This document shows positions 1 through 11,576 of a DNA stretch of 38,379 nt, piece by piece. The stretch lies in assembly GCA_034698045.1 (NCBI GenBank), contig JAQGAU010000138.1, positions 1 to 38,379 of the forward strand, written 5' to 3'. Source of the stretch: Paramacrobiotus richtersi (taxonomy: Eukaryota; Tardigrada; Eutardigrada; Parachela; Macrobiotidae). The number at the start of each line of letters is the position of its first letter. Within the stretch, counting starts at the first letter, position 1. The position numbers and the translations under genes were made by a program. Below the pieces are notes generated by a model. That model saw nothing but the letters and a program-made list of their open reading frames with translations, was not told where the DNA came from and searched no databases.

Positions 1-1463
1 CAGTCTGATTACAGACTGCGTTCTGGCTACGATATGTGTTTGTTTGGTAATCTGCATAACTGCAGACTTTATTCGATCAATTGCGTAACTATCCGATATA
101 TAGTCGAGAACACGGGGAATGTTGTATATGTAACGAGATATTCAACTTTGTGCTTTCGAAAAAAAATAATAAATCAGAAAATAGCTGAAAAAAGGGGAAG
201 TTATAGTGTTAGTTTGAACATTACAAATAAAAGAGAATTTAAATGAAACAAATAAAAGCGCTTAATTTTGGAAGAGTTATTGATGAGCTAAATTTATCTA
301 ACGAGTGATAGATAACTTTATCTAAATTAAAATAAATAAATTACTCTAAAATTAAATTTATCTAACGAGTGAACAATCGGTTAATAATACTTAATATTAA
401 AATAAAATGTAATAAAGTAATTTTAGCAAAACGTTCGTTTTCAACTTTCGGTTACGGAAACGTTAGTGTTAGTAACAAGAACAATGGAAATTATTAACGA
501 AACCTTTTCAGTTTGTGTTCTCTTTTACAAATGCTGAAGTTCGTGTCTACGGTAGATTTTTTTTTAATTTTTTATTGAATTATGCCCAGCATTTTGCCAG
601 CAATGCGACTTTTATTCGATTTTGAATTGTATCGAAATGAAATGTATCCTATTAATTTTTAGGACGGTAATATATCCAACAAAATGCCAGTTTTCGAAGT
701 ATGAAACGCATTTATCCTTGCGTAACTGTATGAATTTTTCAGTTCAAAATTACATGACGCTGTGGATATGGATGTGTTATTTTTGGCTTAATCAGCGCCT
801 ACAGACTAGAGACGACGAACTCGGTCAGCATTTATATATGGCAGTACGCCGCTACGTTTTTGCCGTGTTTGTCTAAATAAAGAAGACCCACGTCGACATT
901 ACCCCTGTTGAATAGGATTAATTTTGTACGCTTGCGTGTCGATCTATGATTTTCTGATTGATCTCTGCTTGGACTAGCAGAAATTGGGTGTTTGACGTGT
1001 TTAGTCTGACGTGAAAGCTTAAAATTCCTCTCTTTAGGTAAACTTAATGATAACGATTAAATACACTGCATAAATAAATAGCGGTGTAAATCAGTGACAT
1101 TAAAATAAATTAAAAACGGGGAAAAACATGTGAGCGGATGAAATACTGTGAATGGCGAAAAAATGAGAATATGTGCGTGTATTTTTGTAATTTTTATTGA
1201 AGGATATTCCTCCAATAAAATGGTAGTGCAAGTGAACAGCAACTGATGTCTGATGATAACTGAACTTGTGAATTGTTAGCAAACTGCATTTTTATTTTAT
1301 AACAATTGTAGTTAATAATATAAAATATTATTACAATTTTAAAGTAATTATTATTAATTATAATATTTTTATTTTTTTATTGAGCCATTTATTCAGTAAA
1401 ATGTTTATTTATTATTATTTATCTCTGCTTATTTTATGTACATATTTTGCCAAATATTCACAG
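1..1463. other. AT-rich non-coding DNA, probably GLUT intron
   Basis: No convincing coding exon is visible. It lies upstream of the first recognisable GLUT exon, which starts at an acceptor rather than a start codon, so it is probably intron. It holds a direct repeat (AAATTTATCTAACGAGTGA near 290-308 and 354-372, about 64 bp apart). None of its short reading frames resembles the missing TM1 region of a GLUT. Confidence 0.5.
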
Positions 1464-1702
1464 TTAGTGGGCAAGTGGATTCGCGATGTTAAATGCGAGC
1501 GGTACAACGCCACCGGCGTACCCGATGGCATTCAGCAGGAGAAATGGTGCAAGGAGATCCCGATTGGTTCCCTCGATGAGGAGAATATGTTCAAGGATAA
1601 CACGGAGCTCAACACCATCTGGGCCACGGTTACGTCCATCTTCTGTGCCGGGGGTCTGGTGGGGGCACTGTCCAGCGGATTCTTCGTCTCACGGTTTGGA
1701 CG
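1464..1702 (+). CDS. GLUT exon 1 of those visible: exofacial loop 1 and TM2
   Basis: Acceptor CAG at 1461-1463 and donor GTGCGT at 1703. It starts in phase 0 with LVGKWIRDV and ends RFG plus two bases of the Arg codon. The loop carries Cys pairs and an NAT N-glycosylation sequon, as in loop 1 of animal GLUTs. The continuous frame upstream to 1380 has no GLUT similarity, so the acceptor is preferred to an ATG start. Confidence 0.88.
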
Positions 1703-4700
1703 GTGCGTTGCGTAACCGGTCAACAAATAGTGAATGAAAATCATCCATATATTCTAAAATATCAGAATTATTGCAGATTAAATCAGAGAATATCGATTTA
1801 TTTATTGGACTGATAATATAATTATTATGTGCTTAGTTGAAGTAAATTAAATATAACATAAAAGTGCAAGTGTTCAGTATTTTTATCTAAAAAATTTAGA
1901 ATTTTATCCACACGAATTGCAGAGACATTCGCCTGAATGCTTCCATTGTTTTCTTGCTGCACAAGTTGCAAAATTCATTTGTATACCTTATTCGGCATTT
2001 ATTCGGTGGTGAAAATTTAACTGTCTTTCCGTGATATGAAAATCTAAGATAAGGTAGAAATGGAAATGAAATAAGCTTTATAACATAGTTACAAATGGAA
2101 CAAGAAACGTTGGACCACTGAAAGATTCGGCTTGTCATTAGCCAAACAAACAATCAAATTTTTGTATTCATACATTCAGTAGAGTTATCAGAATTGTAGT
2201 TTATTGTTATTGTGATTAAAACTTTTTCTGATTTATAATAAAGAAATTTATAACAATAATTTATAGTGAAAAAAATTCTAATTTTTAATAAAGAAATTTA
2301 GTGATAGACATTTCTAATTTAAATTTGTTTTAGTAAATTACTACACTACGGTTTTATTGTCTTTTTTCAAACTAAATGGTAATGACGGTAATTTTCGGAA
2401 ATTATGGTACTTTTGTTCCATCATTTGACATCTAATAGTCCATAAATCTGCAAAGCTGTTGTTTTCCAACCGATATAGACTGTAATCTGTACAATTCGGT
2501 AACTGCGTCTAGGGACTTAAATCCTCCGAATCCAGGCCGACTGATGTGTTTACCATGCTGATTTTGCTTGTTGTGACAGGAAGGGTACATTGTTGATGAA
2601 TCTCGTTACGGGATTCCTGGCAGCGGCACTCCTGGGATTCCCCAAATTGGCGCATTCCTTTGAGATGCTGATTATCGGGCGATTTGTCACCGGACTCAAT
2701 TCAGGTAGGGAATTACACGGGGTAGTGGTCCACTTAAACGTGACGGGGTTTCCTGTCAATTTGTTGAGTGATTTGTCGTTGATATGCTGCGCAGCACACA
2801 GGGGTATCGGTTATGTTTATTTGGTTGATTATTCCATTTTGAATTCGCTTTTTACGTGGACGATTTGAGTTCTATGTGAATTGTTTCAACATTTTTCTAC
2901 ATAAACTGATAATTTTATTGTTTTATTTAACAATGAACTGCAGCAGTAATAATCAAATAAACTGTTTTTTTTCCAGCAGTAACACATTCTTGCTATATAA
3001 CCAAACGGTGTGTTACCGTGAATCGTAGTGTAAAGGCTAATTGACCGATTGAGTTAGTACCCAAAAATGAGAACACCAGTCCAAATTTTGCGCACATTTG
3101 TTTCTTCGTATGAACTTCTTGTACAAAAAATCTAAGACAGACAAAAATTTTCTCAAACAAAAACACTCAACTGCTAATACGAAAAGGCTTTTTTTCCGAT
3201 GCCCCATTTCAGAAGTATCACAATGGAAAGTCTGGTTTTAACTAAAAAAAGTTTGAAAATATTCATGGTTGAAATGGTACATCACACATCAATCGGTATT
3301 GATGCTGCTATAATAAAATCATACGAAGACCGAAGCTTCCGAAAATGCGATCATTAAAACACTGGTACGAACATTAGTGACAGATTCCCTTTGTGATCCG
3401 TGGAATCGTTTGCTTCCTAATTTCGATATTTGTGTAACGTATTGCGCTTTAAAACGATTTGACGCGAAGTTTGGGCAAATTTAACTTTGACGATTTATTA
3501 CGTTAAACTTGTAAAAAACGATGACAAATGTTAGTTTCTCGCGAAAACCATGTATGTAACACCAGTATGTTCTACTGGAATAGACTTCATATCGAGAATC
3601 TCCGAGCCATTACACTACATCACGCTGCACAGAACTAGTCAGTGTATTCACCCGCTAATGAATATCTTGCATTTATTTTGCCCGTATGTCAAGTTTATTG
3701 GGATTGCGGTACAAGGAATGTCATTGTGGGTGTAATGGCTGTTTAGGCATTAACTCGGGTGTGCCGCCAATGTACTTCACGGAAATCTCCCCGGCGTCGT
3801 TGCGTGGCGCCATCGGCAGTATTCATCAGCTGTTCATCACCATTGCCATCTGGGTGTCGCAGATTCTGGGGCTGCCGTACATTCTGGGCACGGATGGTGG
3901 CTGGCAGTGGCTGTTTGGATTGTCGATTATTCCCTGCATCTTCCAGGTCTTGACGCTGCCGTTTTGCCCGGAAAGCCCCAAGTATCTGTATCTGGATAAG
4001 GGCGATGAAGTGGGCGCTCAAAAAGGTTCGTGTTTGTAGTGAAAAAGTTCATTTCTTCGGATGAATTGATTTGTAGAGTTTTTCTCCCTTTTTCTTATCG
4101 TCTGGTAAGCAGATCGAGGGTTCATGTTTTCCCGAAAAGTTTGGTTTTATTTTAACATATTTGGTTATTTTCGCGTTAAAAGACTGATGATAGTCTTTTA
4201 AAATATACCAAAAATTAAAAAAATATGAAAACAATAAAAGAAAATAAAAAAACGTAACACAAATATAAAACAATATATAAAAATATATATGTTTACTTTC
4301 ATATATTTTACTGAATTTGATAGCTGTTTTGCGATTTTTCCATCCCTGAGATCAGTTTAAGCCTTTTAATTATGTTTTTGTTCTTGAACAAGAGATGGAG
4401 TTTTTTATCGTAAAGTAGAATTTATTGTAATTTCGCGTTAATTTGTCACATCATGGAAAGTAAATCGTATTTATGATACTTTTATTCCAGAAAAATATTT
4501 GTAGTTGTGCAAAAATGAACAAAATATTTAGCATTAGTTTTGATAGTGATTTATGCGCGTTTTTTACTATATAGCGCTGGTCCGGCTGCGCCGCACGGCG
4601 AACGTTACCGATGAAATGGAGTAGATGCGCAAGGAGGATGATAAGCTGAAGAGTGAACCCAAAGTGACCATTCGGGATCTGTTTGCTAATCGCTTTCTGC

Positions 4701-7541
4701 GCAAGTGCACCATCATTGCCGTCATGCTGATGGTGATGCAGCAGCTCTCCGGTATCAATGCGGTAAGTCGTTAACAAAGATTATCGAACATTCAAAGTTG
4801 TTGTCTTAAAGAACCGGTGTGATGTGCTGTTGCTCGCGAAAACGGCTGCTTTCATTCTGAAACTTTACTCCGACGGTTTTTCCATCGAATCAACATATAA
4901 TAGGGTTTTCTAGTTGCGTAACAATACAACACAAGAGTTAGACGGGTAACACTGGGGTTTGCGATGCGAAATCATGGGTATCAGAGCACAGGGCTTGTGT
5001 TTTGTATCTGATTTCCGTCTGCTGACATTTATCAGTGTTTATCAACAATTTAATTATTGACTTAATTTATTATCAATTTTTTATTAATTAATTCCTTCTG
5101 CAGGAATTTATTAATGCTTATTAAAATTTGATTATTAATTTTATCTATTATCAATTTTTTTATGAATTAATTCCGTCTAAGTATTGAAACGTATTAATGT
5201 TTATAAAAATTTAAATATTAATTTAAAAATTTTATAAATTTAAAGTCTACTGAAATCTGCTGGGTTCCCGGTATATTGCAAACCTGTTATCGCCTGTCAT
5301 GGAGTTTCATTGCTGGTCTCGCTTAGGTGATGTTTTACTCGACATCCATCTTCAAAGACTGTGGTATGACCGGTGAGAATGCCCTGTACGCGACTATTGC
5401 CATGGGTGGTATCAACGTCCTCATGACGCTGGTGTCGGTGGTGCTGGTGGAGAAGGCCGGACGCAAGACACTGCTGTTGATTGGGTTTGCTGGGATGGCC
5501 GTGGTCACCATTCTCCTCCTGGTCTTCATGTTACTTCACGTACGTTGCACAGTTTCACAGCACTTGATCAACAGCTTTGTGTCGGGTTAATTTAATTTTC
5601 TGAATATTTTTGTTGAGTTTTCGTGAATATTTAAAGATGCCTGATCGAACAAATGTTAAAAATGTAAGATTATAAATATAAAAATTATAGTAATTGAATA
5701 AAGCCAGTTTAATACTTGAATTTGAAAATAACTGAAAAACGATATGTGTAAAATAGAAACCCCTGGGCAAGGAGGATAAAAATGTTCATTTTTGGATGCT
5801 CTACCACGTACTTTTTTTGAATGTTTGCGTATGGCGCTGATGACGAAAGCATCCGCAGTATGCAGGTGTCGTTCGTACCGACTGCTGGAAATAATGACTC
5901 AAATAAATACAAATGCAGTATTATTTGCCATGCATGTTCATGTGGTATCTGTATTGTGTGTTTGTGGTCGTATTAAATGTTTTCGGAGTTGGGGAGCTGG
6001 TATGAAGCTTTCTTCATTTGTTACAATTTTCGCCTTTGTAAAATGAATATATTTAAATATATTTAAATAAATATATTTTCCATTTTATTGTGCTGTTTTA
6101 TTTGCATTTTTGGAACTGGTTTATCTTTCGGGCCACGGTTGGCCACTATTAAGTTCATAGCGGTTTGGTTGCAGGCAGCTGGCAAACCGCCGCCATGTGT
6201 CCCCTCAGCGGAAGTGATCTGCTGTATCTCCACACCGGAACACAAATGCCCCGAAATACCCAATGGTTATCCATTTGCGGCGTACGCCAGTATGATCTGC
6301 GTCATGCTGTTCGTGGTGATGTTTGCTACTGGACCCGGTAAGATTTATTATGTAGTCTGTCGGCTCTTCTACCGAACGATATAATCAACACCTCACCACA
6401 TTATTCATTTTATTATTATTTTGTGATATTTTATTATTATTTTTCATTATTATTATTAAATTTTATTGTCTTTTTTCATTATTATTAATAAAAAATTTGT
6501 TTTGATTTGTTTTAATGGTTTTGCTCTTTTTAGTTAGGTATTTCATTCTTGTACGTTAATTAATAGATTGTTGTATTTATTTTATTATTTCTGTCGAATT
6601 ATCTTATACAATTTTTTTACTGATATTATGAAATGCACATAAACTTGATGATGGTGTTTTTAGGTTCCATCCCGTGGTTCTTGGTGACGGAATTATTCAC
6701 ACAAGGTCCCCGTGCAGCGGCTACCAGTATTGCGGTCGGTGTTAACTGGTTGTGCAACTTGATTGTCGCGCTGTCTTTCCCCTTTATTCAGGTATGCATT
6801 AGCTGTTTGTGTCGACATCGTCAGTTAACTCTGGGTCTTTCTGCGCGGGATAGGGTTTTTTAAATTTTGTTTTATGAGAGTATCCGTAATTTTCGTTTAA
6901 ATCGATATGAAATGCCGCTTTTCGATATGCGAAGATTATTTCGTTCTCTCCAGACTGAGCAGAATTTCTTAGGCTTTGCCAGTTTTTTTTGCATAAAATA
7001 TTAAATTTTGTGTAAACGGGACATTTTTACGTCAACAGTCATTACGAAATTTTGAACAAAAAAATTTTGTTAACTTTTGTTTTACTTGAATCTTCATGGG
7101 CCAGTTGATTGCTAACGCAGATAGCAGTCGTTGACCATAAACTGAGCCATTACACTACGTCCCGTCGCCGACAAAAGGATACAATTGATCTATTGCTATT
7201 TGTGTATTTTCTAGCTTTTGTTTTTAAGAGGATGGTAGCTGTCATTATTATTTATAAAATAATGAATAACTAACAAAACTTGTATTATTAGCTTATCGCT
7301 AACTGTGGGAAGTTTGTATTCATATCTGGCATTTCCCGTAATGAATGACTTACAATTAACCGGCATATCGAATAAATTCCAACGATAATGCGTGTAATTG
7401 TAGGCCGCCATCAAGGAATACACCTTCCTCGTCTTTGCCATACTTCTCGTGCTCTTTGTGGTGTACACATGGTTTAAAGTGCCGGAAACCAAAGGCAAAT
7501 CCATCGAGGAGATCCAGGCCGAGCTGCGTCAAAACCTGTAA
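1464..7541 (+). CDS. Facilitative glucose transporter (GLUT/SLC2A, MFS), 5'-partial, in-frame TAG in exon 4
   Basis: Proteins of this family move hexoses down their gradient across the plasma membrane through twelve helices. Eight exons (1464-1702, 2580-2704, 3747-4025, 4575-4762, 5327-5539, 6175-6337, 6664-6791, 7404-7541) join in phase to 491 codons covering TM2-TM12. Family motifs appear in order: RFGR|K after TM2, [15 protein letters not shown] with [31 protein letters not shown] before [17 protein letters not shown], and VPETKGKS near the C-terminus. TM1 and the start codon are missing and should lie upstream. An NAT glycosylation site lies in the first exofacial loop. A TAG at 4622-4624, about codon 231, replaces an expected Glu and would cut the protein after TM6. 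All other sites look intact, so this is a recent null allele, a sequence error or a very young pseudogene. The fold assignment is secure; the substrate is inferred. Confidence 0.93.
2580..2704 (+). CDS. GLUT exon 2: TM3 and GRFVTG motif
   Basis: Acceptor ACAG at 2576-2579 and donor GTAGGG at 2705. It encodes [19 protein letters not shown], then [16 protein letters not shown]. The GR...G motif between TM3 and TM4 is a sugar-transporter signature. Phase 2 in, phase 1 out. Confidence 0.9.
3747..4025 (+). CDS. GLUT exon 3: TM4 to TM6 and PESPKY motif
   Basis: Acceptor TTTAG and donor GTTCGT at 4026. It encodes [18 protein letters not shown], helices TM5 and TM6, and [12 protein letters not shown], the sugar-transporter signature at the start of the large cytosolic loop. 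Phase 1 in and out. Confidence 0.92.
4575..4762 (+). CDS. GLUT exon 4: central loop and TM7 start, with in-frame TAG
   Basis: Acceptor ATATAG and donor GTAAGT at 4763. The exon spans the cytosolic loop ([15 protein letters not shown], then [20 protein letters not shown]) and the QQLSGINA motif of TM7. Between the two parts lies TAG at 4622-4624, where the family has a charged residue, usually Glu in the motif EMEEM. One base change from GAG would explain it. An acceptor just after the TAG would shift the frame, so splicing does not rescue it. Confidence 0.88.
5069..5225. repeat. Two-copy imperfect tandem repeat of about 80 bp in GLUT intron
   Basis: Two diverged AT-rich copies follow each other. 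Each carries ATTATCAATTTTTT, TGAATTAATTCC or ATTAATTAATTCC, then a run of ATTAATG and TTTATAA-like blocks. They lie between exons 4 and 5. No function is suggested. Confidence 0.6.
5327..5539 (+). CDS. GLUT exon 5: TM7 end to TM8, FYSTSIF and GRKT motifs
   Basis: Acceptor GCTTAG and donor GTACGT at 5540. It encodes [13 protein letters not shown], then [17 protein letters not shown], matching the second-half GR[KR] motif of GLUTs. Phase 0 at both ends. Confidence 0.92.
6175..6337 (+). CDS. GLUT exon 6: extended Cys-rich exofacial loop and TM9
   Basis: Acceptor TTGCAG and donor GTAAGA at 6338. The first half ([19 protein letters not shown], then [14 protein letters not shown]) forms a loop between TM8 and TM9 clearly longer than in human GLUT1, with four Cys. 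TM9 and the first residues of the GPG motif follow. Confidence 0.9.
6664..6791 (+). CDS. GLUT exon 7: TM10-TM11, PWFLVTELF motif
   Basis: Acceptor TTTTAG and donor GTATGC at 6792, 128 nt. It encodes [19 protein letters not shown] then [16 protein letters not shown]. Pro-Trp and the QGPR motif lie in the sugar-binding region of GLUTs. A same-length copy is at 11449-11576. Confidence 0.94.
7404..7541 (+). CDS. GLUT exon 8: TM12 and C-terminal VPETKG, stop
   Basis: Acceptor TTGTAG, 138 nt, ending QNL and TAA. TM12 is followed by [16 protein letters not shown], the conserved C-terminal signature of GLUTs. Further copies occur at 12386, 17153 (decayed) and 24634. Confidence 0.94.
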   Translation, partial: AAIKEYTFLVFAILLVLFVVYTWFKVPETKGKSIEEIQAELRQNL

Positions 7542-7900
7542 ACTATCTTACATCATGGCCCGGAAAAATGTACTTTCACGACAAGCAAGACTCCCCCAGA
7601 TGTTACTCCCCGTTTTTATACCCCTTTCCTCCCTGTTTTCTGCAAAATGGGTGGTTTTATTTATTTTTACTGGGATGGTTGGTGTACTATACAGTAGTCT
7701 GTCGTTTCGTTGTTGCTGATGACCTTTCGCTTTTTGTTGTGTTGTTTTTCTGTTTGCGGATTGTTTCTAACATCACAAGAGTGATCGCTCGACGGTGATG
7801 TGGCGGACCCTGGTTGGTGCGGTGGTTTGGATCGTTTTTGTTTCTTTAAAGAGAATCAGTGCATTTTTTTGGTTATTGGTGTGTTTTGCGGATCGGGTTT
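7542..7900 (+). repeat. GLUT 3'UTR block, founder copy
   Basis: Directly follows the GLUT stop. It contains AGCAAGACTCCCCCAGATG, GGTTTTATTTATTTTTACTG and a later AATCAGTGCATTTTT stretch. The block recurs near 10972, 12536, 17265, 19646, 23775, 24772 and, distal part only, 29765. It is presumed to be the transporter's 3'UTR by position. AATAAA at 8327-8332 is a possible polyadenylation signal. Confidence 0.7.
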
Positions 7901-8882
7901 CCATGAACTGCGTGAGAAGAACAACTGGAATGTACGTTCGAAACTGAAGAACTGCGTTCGACACAAAGGTCACTGACGTTTTTGCTTCTGTCTGCTTGCT
8001 TTTGTCGCATACATTCATTAAACTTCAAGAACTAACAAGAACCGGAACGGCGCTTTATAACAATTACAGACACATTTACAATGATTTGTATCACTTGACA
8101 TGTTAACGATATACAGCTAACAATGCCACAAATTTGCACAAATATATCGGTTAGCCTCTGTACTACGATTTTCGTCATAAACCAATCGAAACGAACATAA
8201 TATTATAGTTCATACCATCCATTTTCAAGCCAGCACAATTTTGTTGCTATTTATCAGGGTTAATGTTTCCCTTGCCGTTCATACTTTAATGTCGTACTTC
8301 GAATTAAATTATCGTTACAAACTTACAATAAAGAATCGCTACAAACCATGCTGAATTTTTCGTTCTTTTCAAATTCTTGTACTGTCTAAACTCTTTTTCG
8401 CACTCTAAAATTGCAAGGTAAAATTTAAGCAGTGATACCGTCGCCAAATTAATGCTGAACTGGAATTTTTGTGCTCTCAAGAAAATCAGGAAACCGTACA
8501 AATATCCGTTTTCCAAAAATCATAAAGGTTACACGCGGTTGTGAAACGTGTCTGATAAACTTGACCAAAATCACGAGAATTCAACAGACTACGAGATGCA
8601 TTGGGTTTGATCTCTTTTGAGTGTTACACTTCTCTTCCATACACTTTTCCGCAACAAAAAGTAACATTCTGCTAACAACAAAAATCTACAATATACTGCA
8701 TATACAATCAAACTAGCCGGCCCTCCTATACTCCTTTATACAAACAGATAAAACTAACAACTTCGTACTGAACACTGTACAAAGGGTAGTTCATGCGGAA
8801 AACGTAAGATCTAGAAAAATCATAAAAAAACGTCGGCTAACCTAACTCGACCAGTACCAATACAGAATCGTCGACGTAAGCT

Positions 8883-10738
8883 TTAAACGGTCGTATCACC
8901 CGGCTGCCACGATTGTACAGGTTTTCCGACTGATTTGGTCAATTTGACTTCCCGCTGGAAGTGTGCATTGTCACGATTGACCATCGTCCGCACCCGGTGC
9001 CAGATATCGAGCCACAGCTTGTCACCGGGCATCCATTGAGCGTTTGGTCGATAATCTACATAACTGCAAACATATCTTCCTTTTAAACAAACCTTGAAGA
9101 TTCAAGATACTTCGGTCGTTTTGATCAAAGAAAATACAAAAGATCGCAAAAAAACATAATGGTCGATATCTTCATTTTAAACAAACGTAAAAGATACTTC
9201 GATCGTGTTAATCAAAGAAATAATATCTTCATTTTAAACAAATCTAGAAGATACTTCGGTCGTTGTGATCAAAGAAAATACAAAATATCGCAAGAAAAAC
9301 ATAATGGTCGACAGTCCAATCGAAGTATTTCAGCTGATACAAACGTCAAGATACCGCGAAAAGCGACCGGCGTTAGCAGTCCTGAATCCACAGTTTCGTG
9401 TATTCTAATGCTTCACTTTTCTTTCTGATCGACAATTTTGTCATATGAAAAACAAAATTTCCAATAAAAATGGATCTCCGCAATAATTTTACAAATTAAT
9501 CCCTGCAATACTGGCTAAACTGTGATGCATATAAAACATGTAAATGGAGTTGCCACTACAATGCCACCACACTACGGTTTGTCATTGTCTAACTTGTAAG
9601 CCGCTGACAAAATTTAATACGTTACTCGAAGCTCACTACGGTATAGTACAATAACTGCATCTTGTCTGTCAGAAACAAAAAACATGACTTGATCAGTAAA
9701 ATCACATTCTAAACTGTCGACGAGCAACAACCAGGTGCAAAATGGCAAAACTCAAAATGTCGGAAATGTAACGCGAGTTGACGTTGACTGATTATTATTA
9801 TGCTTGTTTACACTATCATCCAGTTTTTTGGGTTTGAAAGAGTAAATTACTAGAAAAATCAGTGCTTACCGATCCACAAATTCAACCCAGTAAAACGCCG
9901 TTTCACCCTTCAACACTTTCCGGAGAATTTGTGCCTTCGACCAAAACGGTCGACCACTGACTCGGGGGAGATTGGCCTGGATGTACACGCAGTCTCCTGC
10001 AGAAAACTCCACTCAAAACACAAGAACTACGGCGACATTTGTCGCCGCGTATCGAGAGCGCTTTTCAAAAACGTTCATTTCCTGACAGATTTACTTTCTG
10101 AGGAACGTCGTTGCTGCTTCTTCTTATTGACAAAACAACGTACCAGTCATGTACTGCCAAGGGCCCTTCGCAACTTCGTACGCTGCATTGGCTACTTTCT
10201 GACTGGAACTCGATCCTTTAAGTACTTCAACGGGGTGATTCTTGTCCGCATCCGTGTTTTCTCCTCCTCATCCCCATCCATACACTCGTGGACGTCCAGA
10301 GACTTGCGAATGGCAACGTTTTGGTGGTTATCCTCTTTCACTGCAGCAGGCATTCGTTCAGTTCCATCTCGATCCGCAAACGACACAGCAGGCGAAGGCA
10401 TTCTTTCAGTTCCATCCGATCCGCAAACGACATGATTTCAGCTGGAGAAGGCGTTCTAACGGTGTTCTGTAACGGCGTCGGAGATTTGAGGGAGAGAGAT
10501 TCATCCTGTTCTTCCGCGGTGAATGATGCTTCTGCGGATGTGTTCAGCTGGTTACTGTCCTTGAGAAAGGCGAAGCTGGGTAGGGGCTTTGACTCAGATC
10601 GAAATTGGTGTTACTTCCCTGGTTAGACGTCCGGATAGGATGGATGGCAAACGAACCATCATGGGCTGTGTAAGAGGTATCATCTTTGCTGAGTCTTGAA
10701 CAACGGTTCGACAGCTGATACCCTGATACAGAACTCAA
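8883..10738 (-). pseudogene. Copy A of the PSP-repeat/Tudor-like gene, frameshifted
   Basis: Exons are 10738-10144, 10011-9870 (Tudor-like, 142 nt) and 9063-8883 (last). The last two are open and retain motifs seen in B (VEFSAGD, YWVEFVDR, GDKLWLD). The first is damaged. The expected ATG reads TTG, and three single-base losses relative to B lie near the SPF, SFADRD and DEEE codons. It is 595 nt against 598 in B, so the net loss is exactly one codon and the frame is restored for the final part. As it stands it would stop after about 65 residues. Its last intron carries an extra local tandem repeat. Confidence 0.75.
9074..9310. repeat. Three-copy tandem repeat in last intron of copy A
   Basis: Blocks with CATTTTAAACAAA, GATACTTCGGTCGT or GATACTTCGATCGT, and GATCAAAGAAA recur about three times. 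Copy B has only one, near 14092-14175, so this is a local expansion after the gene duplication. Confidence 0.7.
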
Positions 10739-10971
10739 CGTTCAAACTGGAAAATGTTGGTTTAACCAGCCAACTTAGGGAAAAGTAATAAAAAAGAAAG
10801 AAATGGGAAAACAGAACACAAACAGGAATGCGGACTCACAAACGGCTGCAGCACTTACAGTACTTGTATGGCATAAAGGAGTTAACTGGCTGCTTTAGTG
10901 CAATTCGTGCCAGCAGTCGGTGCACGCGCGCTGCCGCTTCGAGCGCTATCTGATTGATCTCCGTACCACAC

Positions 10972-11190
10972 GAAAAAATTTAATTCCACTGCAAGGCGCA
11001 AGCAAGACTCCTCCGGATGGTAATCCCGTTTTATGCCCTTTCCTCCGTGTTTCTGCAAAATGGTTTATTTATTTTTACCGGGATGGTTGGTGTAATAATT
11101 ATTATACGGTATGCATCGTTTCGTTATTGCTGGTGACCTTTTGCTTCTTGTTCTGTTGTTTTCTGTTGCGGATTGTTTCTATAACTTGAA
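10972..11190 (+). repeat. GLUT 3'UTR block joined to the 5' flank of copy A
   Basis: The 3'UTR block (AGCAAGACTCCTCCGGATG onward, through the CTTGTTCTGTTGTTT stretch) occurs without a GLUT exon 8 in front. Instead it abuts the upstream region of minus-strand copy A. The same junction type is seen at 23775, so the fused arrangement was itself duplicated. Confidence 0.7.
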
Positions 11191-11448
11191 TCTTCGGACC
11201 ATGGATTATTTTGTGCGGGGTGTTATTCACGACGTTCTTACTTCTTTATGCTTGCTTTCATCACATTAATTCAGCTGACAGAATTCTGACAATGACCTTT
11301 TATAAAAACTATCGATATATTGCAAGAATTAGTTGTTGATATCACCAAACATTTCTGCAGTAAAGCTATCAAGGCTCGACATTTCACGCAGCGCTCGATA
11401 AACTTCTGTACTACGATTTTCCTATTTTCCGACAATGGTGATTCTTAG

Positions 11449-11576
11449 GTTTCATCCCGTGGTTCTTGGTGACGGAATTATTCACGCAAGGTCCCCGCGC
11501 CGCGGCCACCAATACTGCGGTCGCTGTTAACTGGTTGTGCAACTTGATCATCGCACTGTCTTTCCCCTTTATTCAG
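11449..11576 (+). CDS. Duplicate GLUT exon 7 (open, spliceable)
   Basis: Acceptor TTCTTAG and donor GTATGT are kept, the length is 128 nt as in the founder, and the phase is the same. It reads [19 protein letters not shown] and [16 protein letters not shown], with a few substitutions (Ser to Phe before IPW, S to N and I to T after AAAT, G to A, V to I). It could be joined from exon 6 at 6337 in place of the founder, across the minus-strand copy A. No duplicate of exons 1-6 accompanies it, so it is no separate transporter. Expression is unknown. Confidence 0.8.

Noticed and set aside
40-75. Similarity to the start of the minus-strand gene's last exon
   Set aside because: TTTGGT-AATCT-CATAACTGCA resembles the acceptor region at 9050-9066, but the exon sequence beside it does not match. 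Probably chance.
622-876. Candidate missing GLUT N-terminal exon
   Set aside because: It has no GYNTGV-like motif or TM1 pattern of GLUTs.
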